DNA of 64,000 nt from Forficula auricularia (GCA_024734495.1 JALMQS010000912.1:1-64000); one strand, 5' to 3'; positions 10,820 through 22,950 are shown, counted from the first letter of the stretch. Translations and numbers: made by a program. Notes: generated by a model not told the origin, from the letters alone.

Positions 10820-12277
10820 ATTTATTTAATAATTAATTATCTAATCATTATTATTTGATAATTAAGTTAAATAATTGTTAAAAATAATTAAGATTTTTTG
10901 AGATCTATTGATTCATGTATTTTGTTTATTTGATGTCGTATAAAAAATAGTTCTTATGAAAGTTGTTCAGTTTTTTTGTAGAATATGGTGGCGGAAAGAA
11001 AAATATATAGGGTTTCATTTAAAAAAACACAACTTGACCTTAAAATACCCTTGAAAGCTTGTTCTGCGTCGACAAACAATAGCGTAGTTTAGTTTCCCCT
11101 AGATATAAACAAACTTTTATTTGAAACTTTTTTTCATATAATACACTGTTTTTGAGTTATAAGACTGTTTCAAGATAAAAAACTCACCTGATAAATTATA
11201 TGTTTGAAACTATAGTCTCAAACAAATAAATAATATATATTTACATTTAATATATATTTGTGTATGTTTATTTGAATCAAGTAGAGGACAACCTCTTTTG
11301 TTTCTCTATATGAAGTTTATTAAAATTATTTAACAGAATTAGATAAAAAATAAATTTTTTAAATGTAACCTGTTCAAGATTTTTATAATCTGCATAAGAT
11401 ACTGATCAATTCGAAGTAAAAATGAACTTTTTCTATTTAATTGTTTAATTTAAAACAATAATAAAATATTAACAATGTTCAATATAGATGACAATTAATT
11501 ATTATTAAATATATAAACAAAACCTAATATTTATATTCCATGACATGTACAAACTAACCTGTATAAATTGGACATTGGAGTTCCAAGTTTTCAATTTCAA
11601 CCATAATGGAAAATTTTTCTTCAAGTTCAAAACAAATAAATAAAGATTATAATAATGAATAAAATATTCTTTTTTTTTTTATAATATATTAAAAAACTAT
11701 ATATTAGCTATGTTTCTCGTTTCTTTGTTTAGACGATGAAGAGCTGAGTATAGAGAGGTGCAACTCAATGTTAAAAGGCGGTTCAAATTTTTATGGTGAC
11801 GTCACAAGCTGGCAGCGGCAGCCATTAGTCGGGAATGAAAAAGGCGGAAATGCATTAGTATTGGGAATCCATGGCCGTCGATTATTATTATTAGTAGTAT
11901 TATTATTATTAAAAATAGCAATCCAGAAATGGAATTATTTTTTTTTTGAGTAATTTTAAATTAAAAAAAACAAACTATTTCTAAAATAAAATTAGGAGAA
12001 AAGGGAGATATGAAATAAAAATATAAATAAATATAATTATTTTTATTATTTTAATATAAAATTCAGATACAAAAAATTTTAACAAATTGAAAAAAAAACA
12101 TTTATAACAAATTAAAAAAAAATCTTGTCATGATGTCTTGCTGGATAACTGAAAAATATATATATATATATATTAAAGAAACATAACAAGAAATTATAAT
12201 TGAAAAGTTTTTATTTTGCCGAGAGTAGCAGAGTTGTTGGATTATAAAAGAGAAACAAAGATGCAAATATACATACA
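10820..12277. other. AT-rich palindrome-arm DNA
   Basis: Mirror of 6171-7399. Short frames such as 11768-11953 end in trinucleotide runs and are not conserved in the mirror. No gene is called. Confidence 0.4.
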
Positions 12278-12556
12278 CAAGGGCGGATCCAGGGGGCGAG
12301 GGGGCGATCGCCCCCCCCCATAGAGGCACGTGCCTGGCAAAAAAAATTTGTAAAAAAAAACATTTATTTTTTCAAAAAATTTTAAAATTGAAAATAAAGT
12401 TCTATATGTGTGTGTGTGTGTGGGCGTCTCTGACCCCCCCCCCCCCCGCTTGGACAATTCGATCGCGACACACTTCCGAGATAAAAAGTAGATCTTACAT
12501 CGGGCACCTTATATACATTCACCCCCCCCATAAAAAATTCCTGGATCCGCCCCTTG
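12278..12556. mobile_element. hAT-like MITE
   Basis: The termini CAAGGGCGGATCCAGG and CCTGGATCCGCCCCTTG are inverted copies. The flanks TACATACA (12270-12277) and AACATACA (12557-12564) form an 8-base duplication with one mismatch. Runs of C and G sit near both ends. The family recurs at 27200-27671 and, decayed, at 5963. Confidence 0.75.
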
Positions 12557-13177
12557 AACATACACATATATATTAAACAAATAATTAATATTTAAACATA
12601 ATATATTTATATATATATTTGTGAATGTTTATTTGCTTCGACAATCTTTTATTTCTCTCTATTTATCAAGAAATAATAGTTGATTCTTCAACTTTGGCTA
12701 ATGGATTAAATAATTTAAGATAATAGCAATAATATTAATAAAGGCCTGTCTCCATTAAATAAAAAGCAGCGGAAAACGGGCCTAAAAGCAAGAAAATTAA
12801 TATTTGTTAAAAAGTTTTAAATCTACATAATATTAGTATCTCATATTAACCAATCCATTACTCAGCGAAAACCAGGGGGAAGGTATTGAAGAAGTTTGGC
12901 CAGGAACAATTTCGTGGATATAATTATATACCGAAAAATAAATTTTACAAGTATTGAAAAATTCATTTTAAAATATAAGGATGAGGATAATATAGGTCGG
13001 ATAAAGTAGGAAATAGTTATGGAAATGAGTTATAAAAGTATTAATAAAAAAAATAAAAACAGTTGAACAATTGAAAGTAAAAGATAGTAAAAGTTATTTT
13101 AATTAAAATAAAATGAAATTAATTGACACCAATGACAAAATTACCTTTTCGAATGTTCTTATCTTATTTATTATCAA
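12557..13177. other. Palindrome-arm DNA, no gene seen
   Basis: AT-rich sequence mirrored at 5402-5960. Nothing recognisable. Confidence 0.35.
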
Positions 13178-13652
13178 CTAGCTGCAAGGCCCGCCTTCGG
13201 CGGCCCTCTTGCTAGCCAGGGAGAACGCCCCCGGATCCCCAGCCCACGAACCCCCCAACACTCCATTCCGCACCCTAACCCCCACCCCCGTCCCCACAAT
13301 CTCACAAACCGCACCCCACCCACCTCGGACCTCGCACCAAATCCACCCCGTGACCTCCAACCCTGCGCACCACACCCCCGCTTAGCCCCCTGGACCCCAC
13401 CCCCGATATGCCCCTGACCCACCCCGCACCCCCACCCTACTCCGCCTCACTCCCTCACCCCACCCCCGCACCCAGTTTTTGCATTTCTAGCCTTCTAGTG
13501 AGCCACAGGTTATTTATAGAAAATTTGGTTGAGTTTAGCCCAAGAGAAAGAATTTTCATTTTTTGAACCCCCTCCCATTTTGGGTGGTTAGTTTTTGCAT
13601 TTCTAGCTCTCTAGAGGCCCAGAGATTATGTATACAAAATTTGATTGAGTTA
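13178..13652 (-). mobile_element. Helitron 3' portion
   Basis: Read on the minus strand it ends with the hairpin GGGCCGCCGAAGGCGGGCC followed by TTGCAGCTAG, a typical Helitron 3' terminus, at 13178. The C-rich stretch 13200-13490 and AAATTTTGTATACATAATCT are shared with 38354-39350, 49290-50189 and 52354-53190. The 5' TC end is not present. The GC-rich frames inside are not genes. Confidence 0.75.
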
Positions 13653-14247
13653 AGACAGTAAGCAGGTTGGTGTTTGTTGGTTGATTAATCTTGAACTATT
13701 AGGCCGATTTTGATGAAACCTCTTCAAAACTGTTCCTATGAATTAAGAGATTGGTAGTATAAGCTATATAGTTATTTGCTAATTAATTATTAATTTTAAT
13801 TATAATGGCAGGGCCGTGCGGTAGATTTTCTCAGTATGATGTAAGTCTTCAAAATGCCAACCCTTAAATGTTTTTTTCTTAAAATAACCTTAGATTGTTA
13901 CAATTTCAAAAAAAAATCAAACGTGTGCGGTCGGGGGTTCCTTACGTTATTTTAAAATATTACACAAATATATTAAAAATTTTATCCACCACACATCACA
14001 CTCTATAAATACTGGCTATTATTAATAAGTGTATAACACCATTATTTTATTGAATATATTAAACAGTGAAAATCAAAATGTGTATAAAATTACTATCTTT
14101 AGTTTTTAAAGTAGAGAATTATTTTTTTATTAAGGATTTTAGATTTAAATATTTTTTATTTCCGGTTTGGCCGAGGGCAGTATTTATGGAGTGTGATTTT
14201 TTAAAGGGGATAAAATTTTTGGCCTTATTTTACTAACTCTAATATTT

Positions 14248-14420
14248 TTTTTTGGCTTTTCGGCCTTTCCAGCCATAAGCCTAATTACGATAATAGTTAT
14301 ATTTTTTTTTAAATTTGTCTTACCCTCGGGGTCAGATTTAGCTGGATGCCTCGGAGTCGGATTCGAACCCGGGTCCCCTGATTAGCTCGCTGTCGCTACC
14401 GCCTAGCCTATCTGACCTCC
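14248..14420 (-). mobile_element. tRNA-derived SINE, mirror copy
   Basis: Reverse complement of the 4455 SINE, with B box GGATTCGAACCCGG seen inverted near 14359. The target duplication CTAATATTT is at 14239-14247 and 14421-14429. Confidence 0.75.
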
Positions 14421-14589
14421 CTAATATTTTTTAGATGATATTAAAGTTATTTATATAATATATGATTCTTAATTTTTGAATAAGTAGAAATTATTTAACA
14501 ATATATAACAATGCTCAATTTTGTCTTTTGGAGTATTTCTCTTTGTTTTTAATTTATTCCTTGTTTTATTAAATTTTTTGTATTTTCAG

Positions 14590-14744
14590 ATAATTTGGAA
14601 TCACCATTGAATGGTGCCCGTTGAATAAACCAGGGACCGAGGAAGACCGGCGAATAGATGGTCAAATGAACTGGACAGGACAGTCGGAAGAGACTGGATG
14701 AGGAAAAAGTATGGAACATATTGGGAGAGGCCTATGCCCTAAGG
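14590..14744 (+). pseudogene. RTE-like LINE C-terminal fragment
   Basis: It encodes GRPANRWSNELDRTVGRDWM and then, in another frame, LGEAYALR, like the end of the complete LINE ORF2. The hAT at 14745-16448 separates it from its own 3' tail. Confidence 0.7.
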
Positions 14745-16448
14745 CAGTGGTTCTAATCCTGGGTCGCGACCCAAAATTGGGTCGCAAAACATATTCTTTG
14801 GGTCGCGCAGAGTTGTTAATCAAATATTTTACTTATTATTATATGGTAAGTTGAAACATATATTTTGATTTATTCAATACTATAAAAAAGAAAATATGAA
14901 AAACTTGCTCTTTTTCATTAAATTTCCCTTAGATCGAAAAGTACCTTTGGTTATCTTAAGGTAGTTGTTCTGCCAAATATGTTTTCTTAGTATTTTTTAT
15001 GAAATTTAGACAGATTATTATTTAAATACTTCTGCATCGATTGGTGGCAAAATGAAATTTATGAACAATATAGTACCGGATATTAAATTTCAAAATTAGT
15101 TTTTCAGACTCTTATACATTGCACTATACGGGATATCGGAAAATTTACATACATATTTAATTATAAATTAAGAAACCCTTCTTACTATTTTTATAAAAAG
15201 CTAAACCAAAATTAAACAATAACCAATACATATTTTAAGACAATTTTGATTCATAGTTACAACACAGTTTCTGAGATAATACTAATAAATAATGAAAATG
15301 TATAAAATAAACTGCAACGGATCGTTGCTAAACTTTATCCAAATTCATTTGAAATATTAATATGTTCTAGAGTAAAGTACTTTAAAATATAATTTTACTT
15401 AAAACTTTATTTAACCTTTTTGTGGTCCCCAAGGTACTTAATTAGGATATTAAATTTCATAAAAATTGGTTAAGTCATTTTCAAGATATTTAGAAAAAAC
15501 TAAAAAGTACTGAAATAAAGTACTAATGTTTGTGGACCGATATGTACCAAAAACTAATCATTTTGTTAAAAGAATGGTAGGTTTTCAATTTCATTTCAAT
15601 CAGCGCAAAGGTGTGGAAAATCGTGGACGAAAAAAAACGATAACACACACACACATCCATCCATCCATCCATCCATCCCCACGCACTTCCAAAAAAAATG
15701 GCACTTTTTGGCCTCTCGACGAGATTCCAGGTAATTTTTGGCAAAACCGTCACGTGCTAAAATTCAATCTCATTGAATACTTCAATTTGTGACCTTAATT
15801 GAGTCTATGGGTTCCGTAGTCTTTACCTTAGGACACTTTGAAGTCGCGCTTGCCGCGAGAGCGATTCCAATACTTTCTCCCATGCTTCGCATTCGATAAA
15901 TTAAAAAATTTACACTAAAAACAATTGGGCAACGGCGCATTTATTTAACTAGCGAAAGATGTATAAAGCGAGCATGCGCTAGAATTTTTCAAAATTATAA
16001 TTTTTATAAGGTGTAACGTAGGCGTTGATTACAATTGTTAAAAATAAAAACAATTTTTATAGAAATTTAAAATGTATTTTATCTCATTATAATATAAAAA
16101 TATTCAATCTCTTACAATGGTGCCAGATTTGTCAAACGAGCACCGGATTGGCTAGAATCGGTACATAAACAGCAAAAAGTTTTGGGCTTATGAATTATGA
16201 ATCCTTATTGTCTGTTTTATATACTCTATCATTAACTTTTTGCTAGTATTGCCGCGAAACAATTACCTTAATAGTTACAAAATTATATTATTATATGTGA
16301 GTTAAAAAAGTCATCATTGAAAATTAAAGAAAATTTTCAAGTATCGTCTAAAAAAAGCAATTATATTTTTTTGACGGGAGATGGGAGGTCGTGACATGAA
16401 CAAATTTCTCAAATTTGGGTCCCAGCTTAAAAAGGTTAAGAACCACTG
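14745..16448. mobile_element. Non-autonomous hAT element (1704 bp)
   Basis: Mirror copy of 2469-4142. It starts CAGTGGTTCTAATCCTGGG with GGGTCGCGACCC and ends AAGGTTAAGAACCACTG. CCCTAAGG (14737-14744 and 16449-16456) is the target duplication, the complement of the one in the left arm. Confidence 0.88.
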
Positions 16449-16456
16449 CCCTAAGG

Positions 16457-16612
16457 GGCCTAGTTTCATCATAATTTGTATATGTGTAAATATAATACAA
16501 GTATAAATAGCATTGTAAATATGTTGTAATTTATTGTGTATTGCTTAGTTATATATAATTTAATGTAAAATTGAACTAAATAAAAAGGCTATAATAATAA
16601 TAATAATTGACG
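16457..16612 (+). mobile_element. RTE-like LINE 3' tail
   Basis: Same as 99-252, ending AAAAGGCTATAATAATAATAAT. It marks the outer end of the right arm and the beginning of the second direct block. Confidence 0.7.
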
Positions 16613-18676
16613 TTATAATCAAGTCGCCAAAATGATTCATCAACAGTTGGCAATTAAATACGGTATGTTAGGAAACGATAATTCACCGTACAATGTATCC
16701 ATCGGTAAATTGTATAAAGAAATTGCAAAGAAGGACGGATTGAGAATAAGGGTAGAAATAGTATTTAATTCATTTTTAGTTTTATATAAAATTTGATTTA
16801 AATATAATTTATTAAAAATAACTTAAAAATAATTTCTTTTGTTCAATAGATTAGCCTAAATATAGATTATTAGCAAAATTTATAGGTATAAAACTTTAAG
16901 AAAAAATAAAACCGACTTCGAAAAATTAAATGCAACAAATAAAATACACTAAAAGGTATAAAATAATTATTATCTTATTTAGTTACAACTAAACGACGAA
17001 ATATTAACACGAAATTACTTTTGAAGTCGGTGCCAAACATATACCTTTTATGAATCGCACTCGACGGATCTTACTTAGTAGGTTTGGAGGATATGCTCGC
17101 TTTTAGTTATAGTTTGTTTGGTACCGAATTCAAAAAGTAATTTCTGTGTTAATATTTCGTCGTTTAGTTGTAACTAAATAAGATATAATAATTATTTTAT
17201 ACCTTTTAGTGTATTTTATTTGTTGGATTTAATTTTTTGAAGTCGGTTTTTATTTTTTTCTTAAAAATTTTTATTTTTCTCTTTTTAGTGATGTTATTAA
17301 TAGTGATCATATCATCAGAACTTTGACCAAATTAATATGACACCATCCCTAAGACACTCCCTCGGATAAAAAAAGAACCATCGAAATCGGTTCATAAACA
17401 AAGAGGTTAGATCTAAACAAACCTAATAAAAAAGGTCTACTACCTATGAAAAAATCGAAAAAAAATGGGACCAATCGGAAGCTAGACTGGACCCAATGCA
17501 AAAAAATTTTCATAATCGGTTGACAATTGGCGGAGATATGAGGTAACATAGGCACAAAAAAAAAAAATCAGTCGAATAGAGAACCTCCTCCTTTTTGAAG
17601 TCGGTTAAAAGATAGATTGAAATTTGAATTTACGTAGAAATTGAGTACAATGCATTGCTATGGGTGAGCCTTTTAAGAATTGTTTAATTATATCTCTTTT
17701 TTAGTGAAAAATAAATAATAGTATAAAATTTTACTTAAAGAAATCATTGCTTGAGAATAAGAGAGAACGAAGGAGAAGAGAAGGAAATGGAGAAAGAGGA
17801 CCACAAGAGAGAATACAAGAAGAAGCAAGAGAGGAGAGGCAGGTGATTTGAAGCCAGAGAGTCTTTCGACACTCACTTCTTTATAGACATTCATAGAGGA
17901 CACCTTTATACCGACATTCATTGAACACACCTCTCCACGCATTCATTGAAGACACAACTCACTACGCATTCATAGAGGCAGGGCCGCGCTGACCCCTCCA
18001 CAGCGCCTGTGTGCGAAACCTATGAAGCGCCTCTTTTTCACGAATCTTAATGTTTCAACTTATTTTTATTTTATTTGTTAATTTTGACCGAAATAAATTT
18101 TCGTAAAGTAAAATATTTACTTATTTTAGTTGTATTTTTATCACGTTCTTTCTTCTTGTTTTCTTTTCCTTATTAAATTCTGGTAACCAGATAATTTCTT
18201 TTTTTATCTTGATCACTCATCGTGGAAACAAGTTAAAACAATCAGTAACACACAAACTATTTATTGTTTTTATGCTAGAACTTCTCTTCTTATTTCAATC
18301 AATTGTTTTTGGCTCTCTCGTTCCTTAAAGTCGGGCTGTCGGGGAATCCCCGTACGGAAGCCTGGTTGGCTCACTGTCATTAAATAAAAAAGTGGCGCTC
18401 CTTTCGCCCAAGTTAACTAGTGCACCAGTGCACAAGTTCAATAGTGGACCTGTGGCCGCGACGCGGCATTAATGAAAACGCACCTTTTTGAATGTGCTGC
18501 GATTTTGTCATGCGCAGAATTGAAAATAATTAGGGCTATACAATTTAACCGGCTAAGCCGGCTAAAAAGCTAACGAAACTAATTAATTAGCTAACCGTTC
18601 GGATAAGCCGGTTAACTGGAAATTAGCTGCTAATCGGCTAATGGCTAAATTAGCTAAATAGTCTATTTAAGATTTT
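16613..18676. repeat. Second copy of the 2.1 kb direct block
   Basis: Nearly identical to 253-2330 in the same order: LINE fragment, MITE with 150 bp inverted repeats, purine tract, 27-base minisatellite, GGCTAA motif. Most differences are single-base or homopolymer changes. It stops at about 18676, where Helitron 3' sequence begins, while copy one continues into the palindrome arm. Confidence 0.9.
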
Positions 18677-18689
18677 ATTAATAAACAAG

Positions 18690-18800
18690 TTGCGCCGTGG
18701 CATGTGCAAGCTGCGTCAGGCGTGCCTCCGGCACGCCGTCTGCACCTTGGCCCTCCGGGCGGGTGGCCCTGGCGGGCAGCGTCTCGAGACGGCCAAAAGT
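18690..18800 (-). mobile_element. Helitron-like 3' end, GC-rich
   Basis: On the minus strand it carries TCTCGAGACGCTGCCCGCCA, a GCCCGGAGGGCC hairpin and GTGCCGGAGGCAC. Shorter relatives lie at 38275-38352 and 46918-47005. It is downstream of the helicase relic on the same strand, as expected for the 3' end of the same Helitron. Confidence 0.5.
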
Positions 18801-19094
18801 TTGTTTGCAATATAATTTTGTTCAACTGTATTTTAATTAAATATACTCGTATTTTATTAATTAAAAATCAGCTTCAAGAAATAATCTAACTCATTGCGAA
18901 AGCAAAATAAAAAATTCTGAGTGTGTCAAGCTTACGCACGACGGAAGTGAAACTTCTAGTATTCCTCTCTCTCTTTTCATTTCATTCTCTTTTTTCTCTC
19001 TTACGTTAGTTTGAAGATTATAGGTTAAATAATTCAACGACGAAGCATAGATTTACTCTTTCTAATATTTTCTTATACATGAATGAATTTTGAT

Positions 19095-19790
19095 TTATGT
19101 ACAGTTCCAAAAATTCTTTTTAATGTTACATACAGCATTTTCATTTGTTTGAATGTTCAATAATAATTTTAGTGTTGAATGTGCTGTTTTTCCTCCGTCT
19201 AATAAAGTGGCAGCAATTCCAGATGATGTCATTTGTGCCAATATGAGCGAAATTAAAAATGTTTCCCTGTTCCACCTGGTGCATCCAAAAAAAGAAACCA
19301 TCTTCTTGAGCAGCGACTGCATGCATAATTTTATCATAAAGTAATTTTTGTTCTGGTAACAATTTTGGTTCATTTGCTTGAACATATGCATTTAAACCAT
19401 CAACATTGTACGATTGTTCACGTTGCATATCGCGATTAAATAAATCACTTACTGGCCGATTAGCTGATGGCATCCCTAATTTAATTAGTGGTTGATTCGA
19501 AATGATCATGCATAAATCTTCCAACTTAATCAAAGATTCATTATATATTTCTGGCGAGAAATTTATATCTGGATCTCCTCGAATTCTACGTAGAGCATGT
19601 AATACATCTTCACTCATTGAAGCCTTATATTTTCCCCATAATTTAGGCGGGTTAGTTGGAAAACACGTTGTCAATAAAATGGCAAACAAACATCGTATTT
19701 GATGTGGCGATGAACCGAGAGCAGCATCGGCAAGAGTTGTATCCCAATGCAATCTTCTTCTAACAATCGTAATGCTAGGCATGCACCATG
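19095..19790 (-). pseudogene. Helitron helicase (Pif1-like) fragment
   Basis: The 213-codon minus frame contains PPKLWGKYKASMSEDVLH, KLEDLCMIISNQPLIKLGMP and LLPEQKLLYDKIMHAV, the wording typical of the region before and at the start of the helicase in Helitron Rep-helicase proteins. The Walker A region that should follow is broken. Helicase sequence resumes in another frame as FLISLILA and then SSGIAATLLDGGKTAHSTLK. The Rep endonuclease, the N-terminus and the later helicase motifs are missing. An active enzyme would nick and unwind DNA for rolling-circle transposition; this one cannot. Confidence 0.75.
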
Positions 19791-19799
19791 ATTCGTTGT

Positions 19800-20154
19800 A
19801 TGTAATGCACTGAGATACTGGGAAATGTATTTATAATAAGAAACATTGATTAAGATTTGGAATGTTTCTTTCCGACAGGCTCAGGTTAGCCAACTAATAA
19901 CAATAAAATAATCACATTTAAAAATATAAATTTTTCTTTTTACTTAAGAGAGAATGGTGTATTTCTGTGAAACAGTTTAATTCTAAAGTTTAGGGAAAAC
20001 AAAATATATCTATAATATAATCATAATACTTCTTCAAGGCCTTTGAGAACAATGAATTAACCCACACCCATTGTCTGCCTGGGTACAAAAGAAAAAGATA
20101 AACCTTTTTTAAAACCCCAATTGGCATTCTACCTGAGAATAATTAATTTAATTA
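19800..20154. other. Intergenic, no feature seen
   Basis: AT-rich sequence without a recognised repeat or frame. Confidence 0.3.
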
Positions 20155-20303
20155 TGTAAAATCGTGTGAAATCAAATCAAACCGATTTGGCCCAAAATTT
20201 AGATAAACCATCTGGAGCACTAAACAAACATATGGTGTGATTATGGTTTCGATACGTTCAGTGGTTTAGGCATGGGTCGATCACGCACATACATACTAAG
20301 GAT

Positions 20304-20334
<31 letters not shown>

Positions 20335-21055
20335 ATTAACAAATTATGTCTGTATTCAAAATAGATTTTATTATCTTAAAAAAAAAAAAGTTTCTGAAAT
20401 TTTGACCTGACTACCTGTATACCCCTTTCTTTTGTTAAGAGGGGTTTCATTGTTTAAGACCTGACCTTTCAGGGCAGGGATAATGTATTGTTTGCTTGGC
20501 CCTTTTAGAGGCTCTATTTCTATAGATCTTATCTGTCAATCAATTAAATATAAAAATAAAAAATAAAATCAAACCGATTTGGCTCAAAATTTAGGTAAAC
20601 CATCCCCAGCACTAAGCAAACATATGGTGTGAATATGGTTTCGATACGTTCAGTGGTTTAGGCGTGGGTCGATCGCGTTCATACACCCAAAGGATTTTAT
20701 ATATATAGATAGATAAATAAAAAAAAAAAGTTTCTGAAATTTTGACCTGACTACCTGTATTCCCCTTTCTTTTGTTAAGAGGGGTTTCATTGTTTAAGAC
20801 CTGACCTTTCAGGGCAGGGATAATGTATTGTTTGCTTGGCCATTTTAGAAGCTCTATTTCTATAGATATTATCTGTCAATCAATTAAATAAAAAAATAAA
20901 AAATAAAATCAAACCGATTTGGCTCAAAATTTAGATAAACCATCGCGAGCACTAAGCAAATATATGGTGTGAATATGGTTTCGATACGTTCAGTGGTTTA
21001 GGCGTGGGTCGATCGCGTACATACACACAAAGGATTTTATATATATAGATGATTC
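20155..21055. repeat. Tandem repeat, unit about 335 bp, about 2.6 copies
   Basis: Two full units (about 20386-20723 and 20724-21049) follow a partial one from 20155. Each contains TCAAACCGATTTGGC, TTCGATACGTTCAGTGGTTT, GGGTCGATCGCG and GACCTGACTACCTGTAT, and ends in a (TA)n run. Units are highly alike. The repeat resembles the tandem inner parts of non-autonomous insect elements, but the family is not identified. Confidence 0.8.
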
Positions 21056-22394
21056 ATTAAATAATCATAATGCGATTTTTGAATTAGTAACTATGACGAA
21101 ATGGTAAAATTGGGTTCAAGATCAATAAAATTCAGAGTATTTTTTTACTTCATTATTATCAAACTTTTGGGTATAAACTCAAGATGACTCAATTTTTTTC
21201 GAACTGTCAGACATTTTTTTTTCTCGAAATTCATGAAAATTTTTTCAATTTTTCATGCCCAAAAATTATATAACCGTGAAAGTAAATAATTACCAAATTC
21301 AACGTCATACAATTTTACTATGATCTATTAAATTACATCGCAGTCATCGCATCGGTCGGGCTGCATTCATAAACTCATTTAAACAAACTCATGGCGGTTC
21401 TTTTGATTTTAACGCTGAGCTCGTAATTATTGTAAACTAAAACCCAAAGCGTAAAATTAAACCACAAACGTGAATATTATCTTGGGACACTTGTACAATA
21501 AGCGCTATATTATGTTTTGTTGTTTACGAGGCATTTGTTGCGCCTATTATACCTACTTACTTATCGATACTCCACTACAAAGCAATATGTTGTTGTGTAA
21601 GTGTAACAAAAATAATTTCGATAGCGGCGCCCCTATTGTTTTGGCGCCTGTGTGCGCCGCACACTTCGCACACAGGGGCGGCGCGGCCCTGCATAGAGGA
21701 GAGATCTCCACACATTCATTCTCTCTGAATATATATACCTATCATCCTCTCTGCATCTAAGCGCTCTTATGTCCAAATTCCGAATTGGAGCGCACTCACT
21801 ACGAGAATAAAACCCAACGTGGTCCAAGAAACTTATTACACACCGGCTATTTGAACGAGACGCCGCCAACTCCTGCTAAGTGCGCCTAAATATCAAATAA
21901 TTGGTACCGGAGCCATAAAGCGGTGTCAAAAGGGACAGCAGGCAGCCAAGATCGTTTCTGGGAAGCGGATTTATATCGAAGGAGGAATTTGCTACAATCG
22001 AGAAGATTCCAAAGGCGATTCTATCCATCCAGCCATCAAGGAATGTAATAAATCTTACTCTAATAATCAAGCAAATTTCTCTAACAAAAATTCTCTTTCT
22101 GTTAAAATCAAGTAACGATAAATTTAAATTCACATTATTATATATTAAATAATTCTAATCAGCATCTTTATTATTATTGAAAAAGTTCACATCCTTCCTT
22201 TCCATATAATTTTATTTGTTTTTTTTCATTCTTAACCAATTTTTTTATTAATTTCACACTAAAAATAGTAAAGTAAATTCACAGTAAATTCAATCAATTT
22301 CAGATTTTAAGCACTAAGAGAGAAAACCCTGAGAATACACCCACCACCAAAATAAATCCCAAACCAACATCCAAATATCATTTTACCCACTGCA
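21056..22394. other. Mostly unassigned, with a hAT-like terminus
   Basis: Around 21655-21692 a short GC-rich inverted repeat (GCGCCTGTGTGCG with CGCACACAGG) is followed by GGCGGCGCGGCCCTG, resembling a hAT end and shared with 1641. The frames at 21470-21760 and 21633-21869 read through this repeat and are not supported. 22140-22390 is plain AT-rich sequence. Confidence 0.35.
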
Positions 22395-22398
22395 ACCG

Positions 22399-22945
22399 TA
22401 TTATAAGTATGATCCATCCGAGGTTCTGGAGACGGCGGACTGGGACAGACCCATCTTCACAGACAAACGAGTGGCTCACAACAAGTCAGATATTGTGGTC
22501 ATCAACAAGACCGAGAAATCAGCCACACTTATTGATGTCGCCATCCCTCTGACACATAACATCCGGTCCACAGAGGTTAAAAAAAAATAGAAAATATGAA
22601 GACTTGGCGTTTCAAATCAAGACAATTTGGAAGTTGGAAAGGATCAATATCATCCCCTTGGTAATTTCCGCGGAAGCAGTTGTAACGTGGAATTTTGAGA
22701 GGAATCTGGCGAAGATCGATATGCCTAAATGGGTCTTCAATATAACACAAAAGATCGTTATTCTGCAAACATGCCACATTGTGCGCAGGTTCTTGAACTG
22801 AAGATTATCCGGAGGATGGATCATGTGGGCTAGGGTGAATTCCCTTTCCACATCGACCGAGCCTAAACCCAAACAAGATCTAAAGGGATAGGTAAAAGTT
22901 TTCCAGCGAAAGCTGAGAAAGTGCAATAACTCGGATAATAATAAT
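22399..22945 (+). pseudogene. RLE-type LINE, C-terminal end
   Basis: One frame reads QPYYKYDPSEVLETADWDRP, then KSDIVVINKTEKSATLIDVA. After a change of frame in a poly-A run at about 22579 a second frame (22604-22801) reads KYEDLAFQIKTIWKLERI and ends VILQTCHIVRRFLN. The first part matches the restriction-like endonuclease of R2/R4-type LINEs, where a P-D...D pattern is expected; here the P-D reads S-D. The reverse transcriptase is absent and about 140 bp of 3' UTR follows. Confidence 0.6.
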
Positions 22946-22950
22946 ATAAC

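Larger units (their letters stand above)
8999..16584. repeat. Right arm of the giant palindrome
   Basis: Reverse complement of 2331-8970, about 0.95 kb longer because it keeps the Helitron GC-rich part, a fuller MITE and several small segments. It ends in the LINE tail, after which the direct block resumes. No intact protein gene is contained. Confidence 0.9.

Noticed and set aside
12242..12576. Several overlapping frames around 12.1-12.6 kb
   Set aside because: They read through the poly-C/poly-G ends and the GT repeat of a MITE; no domain.
13806..13822. hAT terminus CAGGGCCGTGCGG
   Set aside because: The motif is present in both arms but no partner end or target duplication could be found.
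20155..21055. CRISPR-like array
   Set aside because: Units of about 335 bp in a eukaryotic repeat context; no short repeat-spacer pattern.
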